This document shows positions 13,218 through 21,086 of a stretch of 21,086 nt of DNA, piece by piece. The DNA is taken from positions 5,001 to 26,086 of the forward strand of contig SEYY01003257.1 of NCBI GenBank assembly GCA_009176605.1. Direction: 5' to 3'. This DNA is from Armadillidium nasatum. Lineage: Eukaryota > Arthropoda > Malacostraca > Isopoda > Armadillidiidae. A model generated the notes under the pieces. That model was not told the DNA's origin. It ran no database searches and worked only from the letters and a program-made list of their open reading frames with translations. The position numbers and the translations under genes were made by a program. The number at the start of each line of letters is the position of its first letter. Within the stretch, counting starts at the first letter, position 1.

Positions 13218-15063
13218 ATTATTATTTATTAAATTAAAATACTAAGATTTAAATGAATTTTGATAAAGCAAATTACCTCTTTTAACCTAATTTTTAAGCT
13301 TTTAAAAAAATTTAGTACTAGGAAAAATTGAAAATCCTTATTATTTTACTTTAAAATTCGAGTACTTAAATGATTATGATAATGGAAATTTACCTATTTA
13401 CTTTTAATTTTTATGCTTTTAAAAATTTTTTAAAGATAGAATTGTAATAAATAAATATTAACGTAATAAAAATTACGAAGATTTAAATGAATTTTAGGAA
13501 TGCAAATTTACCTATTTTCGTATAATTTTTATGCTTTTAAAAAATTCAAAATTAAAAAAAGTGGAATAAATTCATATTATTTTAATTAAAAATACAAAGC
13601 TGAAATGTTTTTAAGAAATCAAATATACCTATTTTCAGACAAAATTTTTAAGCTTTAAAGAAAATTTCGGAACGACAAATTTAAAATATATCTATAAATT
13701 TAATTAAAAATACTAAGACAAATGAATTTTGAGAAATAAACTTTACCTCTTTTTATTTAATTTTTAAGCATTTAAAAAGAATTTAATGAGAGTAAAAATT
13801 GAAAAAATCCTCATTATTTTAATTAAAAATACGAGTACTTAAATGATTCTGATAGGAAATTTACCTATTTTCTTTTATTTTTTATGTTTTTACAACAATT
13901 TGAAAAAGTAAAGATTGTAATAAATAAATATTAATATAAAAAAATGACTAAGATTGAAGTGAATTTTGAGAAAGCAAATTAACCTGTTTTCTTACGCTTT
14001 AAAAATTTTTTAGAAAGGATAAAAGTGAAATAAATTCATATTATTTTAATTAAAATACAAATCTAATATGATTTATGAGTAAGTAAATAACCTAATTTCA
14101 ACTAATTTTCATGCTTTAAGAAAAATTCAGAACGACAAAAATTAGAATAAATTTATATTATTTTAATTAAAAATACTAGAATTTTAGTTAATTTTGAGAA
14201 GGCAAATAGGAGTGCTTAAATGATTCTTATTGGAAATTCACCTATTTTCTTTTAATTTTTGTTTTTACAACAATTTAATAAGAATTTCCACTTAATTTTT
14301 ATGCATTTAAAAAAATTTAGAGGAGGAAAAATTGAAAAATCCTTATCATTTTAATTAAAATTACGAGTACTTAAATTAAATGATTCTGATAAAAGAAATT
14401 TAACCTATTTCTTTTAATTTTTTAGGCTTTTAAGACAATTTCAGAATAAAAAGAGTGTAATAAATAAATATTATTTTACTCAAAATGACGAAGATTGAAG
14501 TGAATTTTGAGAAAGCAAATTTACCTATTTTCAAATAATTTTTACGCTTTTAAATATTTCAGAGACAAAAAATTGGAATAAATTCATATAATTTTAATCG
14601 AAAATACAAAGCTAAAAGGATGTTTGAGAAAGAAAAAATACATATTTTCATATAATTTTTAAGCTTTAAAAAAATTTCAGAACTACAAAAATTAGAATAA
14701 ATCTATGTAATTTTAATTAAAATACTAAGACTTAAATGAATTTTGAGAAAGCAAATTTATCTCTCTTATCTTAATTTTTAAGCATTTAAAAAAATTTAGA
14801 AAGTGGAAAAATTGAAAAATCCTTATTATTTTAATTAAAAATATGAGTACTTAAAAAATTCTGATAAAAAAATTTGGCTATTTTCTTTTAATTTTTATGC
14901 TTTTAAAAAATTTCAGAATGAAAAGATTGCAATAAATAAATATTATTATAATAAAAATTACGAAGATTTATGTGAATTTTAAGAAATAAAATTTAAATAT
15001 TTTCATATAATTTTAATGCTTTTTAAAATTTAGAAAGAAAAAAATTGGATTAAATTCATATTA

Positions 15064-15068
<5 letters not shown>

Positions 15069-15129
<61 letters not shown>
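15069..15129. repeat. 61-bp poly-A tract at a monomer deletion
   Basis: A pure A run connects TTCATATTATTTTT to ATCTAATTTTTAAGC. The middle of a C-type monomer (about 60 bp) is missing and replaced by the tract. It is long enough that its length may be an assembly estimate. Confidence 0.9.
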
Positions 15130-15132
<3 letters not shown>

Positions 15133-15266
15133 AATTTTTAAGCTTTAAAAAAATTTCAGAACGACAAAAATTAAAATAAATCTATATTATTTTAATTAAA
15201 AATATTAAGACTTAAATGATTTTTGAGAAAGCAAATTTACCTCTTTTCACTTAATTTTTATAATAT

Positions 15267-15754
15267 AGGGAGTGCGGACATTTTTTGGTCGATTATTATT
15301 TTTTGAAATAAAATTTTTAATTTTTACAACATAAAGATCAAACTTGGGACATTAGTATAATTAGGGACGATACAGATATGTGCATTCTTGTAAAATTCCT
15401 GTAGGGGTATGGTTTAGGAAATAATCCACCAAAACTTCAAATGGCCCCAGTTCAAAACTTTTTTGATAACTTTTTTTTATTTTTTCAGGAAAGGTAGTTG
15501 AATGATGTAGAAACACTAATATAAGAGTTGTTTTTTGACTGAATCAATCCTTCATGGTGTTTTCATGTTTTGAAAATTTTTGAAGAATTTCTCACCTCAA
15601 CTTCAAATGACAAAAATTCAAAATTCGCTCAACATTTTTTCTTCATTTTTTCAGAAAACTTAGGAGAATGATATAGACACATTTTCATCTAAGGGTTGTT
15701 TTTGATTGAGGCATTCCTTCATGGTCTTTTCATGATTTTTAGGGATTTCTTTTT
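15267..15754 (+). repeat. Left inverted arm of the fold-back element
   Basis: Pairs with 16057-16535 in reverse complement. It contains a terminal ~168-bp part and two ~170-bp subrepeats starting at CTTCAAATGGCCCCAG (15435) and CTTCAAATGACAAAAATTC (15601). Confidence 0.85.
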
Positions 15755-15775
15755 TCAACAAATTGGAAAAAAATC

Positions 15776-16056
15776 CTTCAAATGGCCCCAGCTCAAAAAT
15801 TTTTTTAAAACTTGTTTTTATTTTTTCAGGAAAGGTAGTTGAATGATGTAGAAACATATTCATATAAGGGTTGTTTTTGATTGAAACAATCCTTCATGGT
15901 GTTTTGATGTTCTGAAATTTTTTGAAAAAATTTCTCTCCTATCTCACTTCAACTTCAAATTACAAAAATTCAAAATTTGCTCAACATTTTTTCTTCATTT
16001 TTTTAGAAAACTTAGGAGAATGATATAGACACATTTTCATATAAGGGTTGTTTTTG
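15776..16056 (+). repeat. Direct duplicate of the inner left arm (spacer)
   Basis: The spacer between the arms repeats 15435-15715 in direct orientation, offset 341 bp. CTTCAAATGGCCCCAG recurs at 15776, AGGAAAGGTAGTTGAATGAT follows, and the second half starts at 15953. The element thus holds four direct ~170-bp subrepeats followed by two inverted ones. Confidence 0.85.
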
Positions 16057-16535
16057 AAAAAGAAATCTCTAAAAATCATGAAAAGACCATGAAGGAGTGC
16101 CTCAATCAAAAACAACCCTTAGATTAAAATGTAATTATATCATTCTCCTAAGTTTTCTGTAAAAACGAAGAAAAAATGTTGAGCAAATTTTGAATTTTTG
16201 TCATTTGAAGTTGAGGTGAGAAATTTTTCAAAAATTTTCAAAACATGAAAACACCATGAAGGATTGATTAAATCAAAAAACCTTTTAACAAATATGTTTT
16301 TACATCATTCAACTACCTTTCCTGAAAAAATAAAAAAAAAATTATTAAAAATTTTTTGAGCTGGGGCCATTTGAAGTTTTGGTGGATTATTTCCTAAACC
16401 ATATAGAAACTTTACAAGAATGCACAAATCTGTTATCGTCTCCAATTATACTAATGTACTAAGTTTGATCTTTATGTTGTAAAAATTAAAACATTTCAAA
16501 AAATAATAATCGACCAAAAAATGTCCGCACCCCCT
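16057..16535 (-). repeat. Right inverted arm of the fold-back element
   Basis: Reverse complement of the left arm. The subrepeat starts appear as CATTTGAAG at about 16202-16210 and 16368-16376, 166 bp apart, the same spacing as in the left arm. It ends GTCCGCACCCCCT. Confidence 0.85.
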
Positions 16536-16563
16536 TATTAAGCTTATAAAAAAATTTAGTAAG

Positions 16564-16631
16564 AAAAAAAAAAAAAAAAAAAAATTCTTTTTATTTTAAA
16601 TAAAAAATGATTTTTTTTTTTTTTTTTTTTT
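16564..16631. repeat. Poly-A then poly-T tracts just right of the fold-back element
   Basis: A21 (16564-16584) and T21 (16611-16631) are separated by a short degraded A-type monomer piece. They can pair with each other as a weak hairpin. Confidence 0.85.
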
Positions 16632-18212
16632 ATTTTCTTTTAATTAATTAACTTTTATGCTTTTAAAACAATTTCAAAAGAAAAGATTCTAATAAATAAA
16701 TATAATTATACTAAAAATTACGTACATTTAAACAAATTTTCAAAAAGCATTTACCTATTTTCATATAATTTTTAAGCTTTGAAAAATTTCAGGAATAAAA
16801 AAATTGGAATAAATTCTTATTATTTTAATTAAAAATACAAAGCTAAAATGATTATTGAGAAAGCAAATATACCTATTTTCATCTAATTTTTAAGCTTTAA
16901 AAAAATTTCAGAACGACAAAAATAAGAATAAATCTATCCTTTTAATTAAAAATACTAAGATTTAAATGAATTTTGAGAAAGCAAATTTACATGGTTTCAC
17001 TTAATTTTTAAGCTGTTAAAAAAATTTACTAAAAAGAAAAATTGAAAAATCCTTATTATTTTAATTAAAATTACGAGTACGTAAATGATTCTAATAAAGT
17101 AAATTTACCTATTTTCTTTTAATTTTTATGGTTTTAAACAATTTCAAAAGGAAAAAATTGTAATAAATAATTATTATACTTAAAATTAAGAAGGTTTAAA
17201 TGAATTTTAAGAAAGCAAATTTACCTATTTTCATATAATTTTTATGCTTTTAAAACTTTCAGAAAGAAAAAAATTGGATGAAATTCATATTATTTTAATT
17301 AAAAATACAAAGCTAAAATTATTTTTGAGAAAGGAAATATATCTATTTTCATCTAACTTTTTAGCTAAAAAAAAATTTCAGAACGGCAAAAATTAGAATA
17401 AATCTGTATTATTTGAATTAAAAATACTAAGATTCAAATGAATTTGATTAAAAATACGTGTATTTAAATGATTCTTTTAATTTATGCTTTTAAAACAATT
17501 TCAGAAAGAAAAAAAATGATTCTGAAAATGGAAATTTTACCTATTTTCTTTTAAATTTTGCTTTTAAAACAATTTCAGAAAGAAAAAATTGTAACAATGA
17601 AATATTATTTACTAAAAATTACGGGGATTTAAATGAATTTTGAAAAGCAAATTTACCTCTTTTCACTTAATTTTTAGCTTTCAAAAAATTTGGTAAGAAA
17701 AAAAATTGGAAAAATCCTTACTATTTTATTAAAAAAAACTAGTACTTAAATGATTCTGTTAAAGATAATTTACCAATTTTCTTTTAATTTCAGAAAGAAA
17801 AAATTGTAACAAATAAATTTTATTTACTAAAATTGAAGAGAATTTAAATGAATTTTGAGAAAGCAAATTTACTTATTTTCATATAATTTTTATGCTTTTA
17901 AAATTGCAGAAAGGAAAAATACAAAGCTAAAATGATTTTTGAGAAAACATTTATACCAATTTTCATTTAATTTTTATGCTTTAAAAAAAATTTTAGAACG
18001 ACAAAAATTAGAATAAATCTGTATTATTTTAATTAAAAATAATAAAATTTATGTATGTTCATATAATTTTTATGTAAAATTACAGAAAGGAAAAAATTTT
18101 AATAAATTAATATCATTTAAATTAAAAATACAAATCTAAAATGATTTGAGAGAAACTATATACCAATTTTCATTTAATTTTTATGCTTTAAAAAAATTTT
18201 TAGAACGACAAT

Positions 18213-18280
18213 AATTAGAATAAATGATTTAAATTTAATTGAAAATAATTAGAATAAATGATTTAAATTTAATTGAAAAT
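18213..18280. repeat. 34-bp tandem duplication inside a D-type monomer
   Basis: The segment AATTAGAATAAATGATTTAA followed by ATTTAATTGAAAAT occurs twice back to back (18213-18246 and 18247-18280). It is a recent local slippage event within the satellite. Confidence 0.85.
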
Positions 18281-18508
18281 AATAAGATTTAAATGAATTT
18301 TGAGAAAGCAAACTTACTCCTTTTCATTTAATTCTTAAGCTTTTAAAAAAATTTAACAGGAAGAGAAATTGAAAAAATCCTTATTATTTTAATTAAAAAT
18401 AAGAGTACTTAAATAATTCTGATGAAGGAAATTTACATATTTTCTTTTTATTTTATGCTTTTTGAAACAATTTCAGAAAGGAAAAAATTGTAATAAATAA
18501 AAATATTA

Positions 18509-18539
18509 TTTTTTTTTTTTTTTTTTGTTTTTTTTTTTT
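18509..18539. repeat. Near-pure poly-T tract (31 bp, one G)
   Basis: T18-G-T12 sits between two B-type monomer starts (GAAAAAATTGTAATAAATAA and the following AATTAAATAAATAAAAATAT), suggesting a breakpoint between copies. Confidence 0.85.
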
Positions 18540-21023
18540 CAAAAGAAAAAAATTAAATAAATAAAAATATTAATTTACTAAAAATTACGAATATTTAAAT
18601 GAATTTTAAGAAAGAAAATTTACCATTTTTTTAAATTTTTTACCAACTTTCAGAAAGGAAAAAAATTGGATTATATAATATTATTTTAATTAAAACCAAC
18701 TAAATTTTTTTTGAGAAGCAAATATACCTGTTTTTATATAATTTTTAAACAATAAAAAAAATTTCACAACGACAAAAATAAGAATTTATCTGTATTATTT
18801 TAATTAAAAATACTATGATTTAAATGAATTTTGAGAAAGTAAATTTACCTCTTTTCATTTAATTTTAAAGGTTTTAAAAAAAATTTAGTAAGAAAAATTT
18901 TGGAAAATCCCTTCTAATTTATTTAAAAATACGAGTTCTTAAATGATTCTGATAAAGATAATTTACCAATTTTATTTAAATTACAGAAAGAAAAATTTGT
19001 AACAAATAAATATTATTTACTAAAATTGAAGAGGATTTAAATGAATTTTGAGAAAGCAAATATACCTATTTTCATATTAATTTTTATGATTTTAATATTA
19101 CATGAAGAAAATATTACATGGAGAAAAAATTTGATTAAATTCATATTATTATAATTAAAAATGCAAAGCTGAAATGATTTTTGAGAAAGCAAATATATCT
19201 GTTTTCCTCTAAATTTGAAGCTGTAAAGATATTTTTAGAACGACAAAAATAAGAATAAATCTGTATTATTTTAATTGAAAATACTGAAATTTATGCAATT
19301 TGAGAAAGCAAATTTACCTCTTTTTCACTTCATTTTTAGCTTTTGAAAAAATTTAGTAAGAAGAAAAATTGAAAAAATCCTTATTATTTTAATTTACATA
19401 TTTTCTTTTAAATTTTATGCTTTTGAAACAATTTCAGAATGAAAAAATTGTAACAAATAAAACTCATTGCACCAAATACTACGAATAATTACATGAATTT
19501 TGAGAAAGCAAATTTACCTATTTTCATATAATTTTTATGCTTTTAAAAATTACATGAAGAAAAAAATTTGATTAAATTTATATTATTATAATTAAAAATA
19601 CAAAGCTGAAATGATTTTTGAGAAAGCAAATATTCCTATTTTCGTCTAATTTTTAAGCTTTAAAAAAAATTTCAGAACGACAAAGTTAGTAAAAATCTTT
19701 TTTATATTAAAAGTACTAAGATTTAAATTGAATTTGAGAAAGCAAATTTACAACTTTAACATAATTTTTAAACTTTTAAAAATATTTAGTAAGAAGGAAA
19801 ATTGAAAAAATTCTTAATTATTTTAATTAAAAAACGATTACATAAATGATTCTGAAAAAGTAAATTTACCTCTTTTCTTTTAATTATTTTTACTTTTAAA
19901 ACAATTTTGGGAAGAAAAAATTGTAATTAGTGAATATTAAGATACTAAAAATTACGAAGATTCAAATGAATTTTGAGAAAGCAAATTTACCTATTTTCAT
20001 ATAATTTTTATGCTTTTAAAAATTACAGGAAGAAAAAAAATTAGATTAATTTGATATTATTAAAATTAAAAATCTAAAGGTAAAATGATTTTTGAGAAAG
20101 CAATTATACCAATTTTCATCTAATTTTCAAGCTTTAAAAAATTTAGAACGACAAAAATAAGAATAAATCTGCATTATTTTAATTAAAAATATTAAGATTT
20201 AAGTGAAATTTTAGAAAGCAAATTTAGCTCTTTTCACCTAATTTTTAGCTTTTAAAAAAATTTAGTAGGAGAAAAATTTAAAAAATCCTTATTATTTTAG
20301 TCAGATATACGATGCTGATTAAATAAATGATTTGATAAAGGAAATTACCAGTTTTCTTTTAATTTTTATTCTTTTAAAACAATATCAGAAAGAAAAAATC
20401 GCAAAAAATGAAATATTATTTTATTAAAAATTACGAAGATTTAAATGAATTTTGAGAAATCAAATTGGAATAAATTTATTTTATTTTAATTAAAAATACA
20501 AAACTGAAATTATTTTTGAGAAATCAAATATACCTATTTTTATCTAATTTTCAAGTTTTATAAAAAGTTTCAGAACGGCAAAAATTGGAATAAATCTGTA
20601 TTATTTTAATTAAAACTACAAAGATTCAAATGAATTTTAAGAAAGCATATTTACCTCATTTCACTTAATTTTTAAACTTTTAAAAAAATTTAGAAAGAAG
20701 AAAAGTGTGCAAAATGCTTATTACTTTAATTAGAAATACGAATATTTAAATGATTCTGATAATGGAAATTTACCTATTTTCTTTTAAATTTTATGCTTTT
20801 AAAACAATTTCATAAAGAAAAAATTGTAACAAATAAATATCATTATACTAAAAATTTCGAAGATTTAATGAATTTTGAGAAAGCAAATTTACCTATTTTC
20901 TTATAAATATTATGCTTTTAAAAATTTAGGAAAAAAAATTGTAATAATTTATATTATCTTAATTAAAAATACAAAACTAAAATCATTTTTGAGTAAGCAA
21001 ATATACCTATTTTTGTCTAATTA

Positions 21024-21086
21024 TTGTTGCAAATTTTCTTACTGAAATTCCAACTAGACATTGGTTTTTAACTCTAAGGATGTAAA
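21024..21086. other. Non-satellite flank at the window end
   Basis: Sequence after the last monomer (ATTGTTGCAAATTTTCTTAC onward) matches neither satellite nor any listed element. It is too short to interpret. Confidence 0.5.

Larger units (their letters stand above)
12020..15266. repeat. ~117-bp satellite in a four-monomer higher-order array, left part
   Basis: AT-rich monomers of about 115-120 bp share a frame: an AAAATTG start, TATTATTTTAATTAAAAATAC, ATGAATTTTGAGAAAGCAAA, TACCTATTTTC, then TTTTTATGCTTTTAAAA and TTTCAGAA. Four diagnostic types alternate: A (AAATCCTTATT ... CGAGTACTTAAATGATTCTG), B (TTGTAATAAATAAATATTA ... TTACGAAGATTT), C (TTGGATTAAATTCATATT ... ACAAAGCTAAAATG) and D (CGACAAAAATTAGAATAAAT ... 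TACCTCTTTTCACTTAATT). A-type markers recur near 12050, 12550, 13330, 13805, 14340 and 14820, with a degraded copy near 12885. Local deletions are common. No gene lies in it. Confidence 0.88.
15267..16535. mobile_element. 1.27-kb fold-back element with ~480-bp inverted arms
   Basis: The left end is AGGGAGTGCGGAC and the right end, reverse-complemented, is AGGGGGTGCGGAC. The match then continues through ATTTTTTGGTCGATTATTA, ACAACATAAAGATCAAACTT and TTTAGGAAATAATCCACC to the inner ends, giving arms of about 488 bp (15267-15754) and 479 bp (16057-16535). They are highly similar, with scattered substitutions and small indels. A direct TAT sits on both sides (15264-15266 and 16536-16538), a possible 3-bp target duplication too short to be sure of. 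The element lies inside a D-type satellite monomer (CTTAATTTTTA / AGCTTATAAAAAAATTTAG). It has no coding capacity, so it would depend on an enzyme made elsewhere. The superfamily is not identified. Confidence 0.8.
16536..21023. repeat. ~117-bp satellite in a four-monomer higher-order array, right part
   Basis: Same family and same A-B-C-D order as the left part. In the last complete cycle the monomer starts fall at about 20464 (C), 20584 (D), 20704 (A), 20823 (B) and 20938 (C), giving a 474-bp higher-order period. A-type markers are near 17045, 17710, 18365, 18900, 19370, 19805, 20280 and 20706. Deletions and short duplications break the period in several cycles, for example near 17455-17520 and 20458. 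The array ends in a C-type monomer at TTTTTGTCTAATT (about 21022). No coding frame or RNA gene is visible. Confidence 0.88.

Noticed and set aside
15660..15863. 67-codon minus-strand frame in the fold-back element
   Set aside because: It lies across subrepeats with indels, is not kept in the matching arm, and is low complexity.
12020..21023. CRISPR array or bacterial repeat system
   Set aside because: Monomers are contiguous satellite units with no constant-repeat/unique-spacer structure and no cas genes, and the sequence is clearly eukaryotic.
12020..21023. Splice-site-like TTTCAG and TTACCT motifs in each monomer
   Set aside because: They recur because the monomer recurs. No exon with coding potential lies between them.

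Overview
This window looks like repeat-dense, non-genic DNA from an animal nuclear genome, most likely an arthropod. A decapod crustacean is my best guess, but that is inference. The reasons are very AT-rich sequence, long (TA)n microsatellites, two families of arthropod-type non-LTR retrotransposon remnants, satellite arrays, and no host gene, tRNA or rRNA that I can recognise. No intact protein-coding gene is supported anywhere.

Layout. 1-930: minus-strand fossil of a non-LTR reverse transcriptase. 931-2115: one (TA)n tract split by two inverted-repeat elements, a short GCGGAT-minisatellite element (1040-1285) and a 620-bp element with ~97-bp terminal inverted repeats (1425-2044). 2116-2476: unassigned AT-rich DNA, then (TA)n to 2587. 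2588-3484: a less AT-rich, CpG-containing island with perfect palindromes, three perfect TGACGTCA octamers within 76 bp, and a 21-bp minisatellite whose units contain a YY1-like GCCATCTTGG core. 3485-12019: a tandem array of a ~1.13-kb satellite, with three full units, a fourth interrupted by a Jockey-like retrotransposon (6941-9885) plus its expanded tail, and two truncated units. 12020-21023: a second, unrelated satellite of ~115-120-bp monomers in a four-monomer (A-B-C-D) higher-order repeat of ~474 bp. It is interrupted at 15267-16535 by a 1.27-kb fold-back element with ~480-bp inverted arms.

Nothing here forms a pathway. The logic is nested: satellites were seeded and expanded, mobile elements inserted into them or into (TA)n, and retrotransposon tails grew into new microsatellites. 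The most interesting items are the fold-back element built of ~170-bp subrepeats, the higher-order satellite, the GCGGAT-filled inverted-repeat element, and the CRE/YY1-like island. I do not see convincing evidence of a new multi-gene system.
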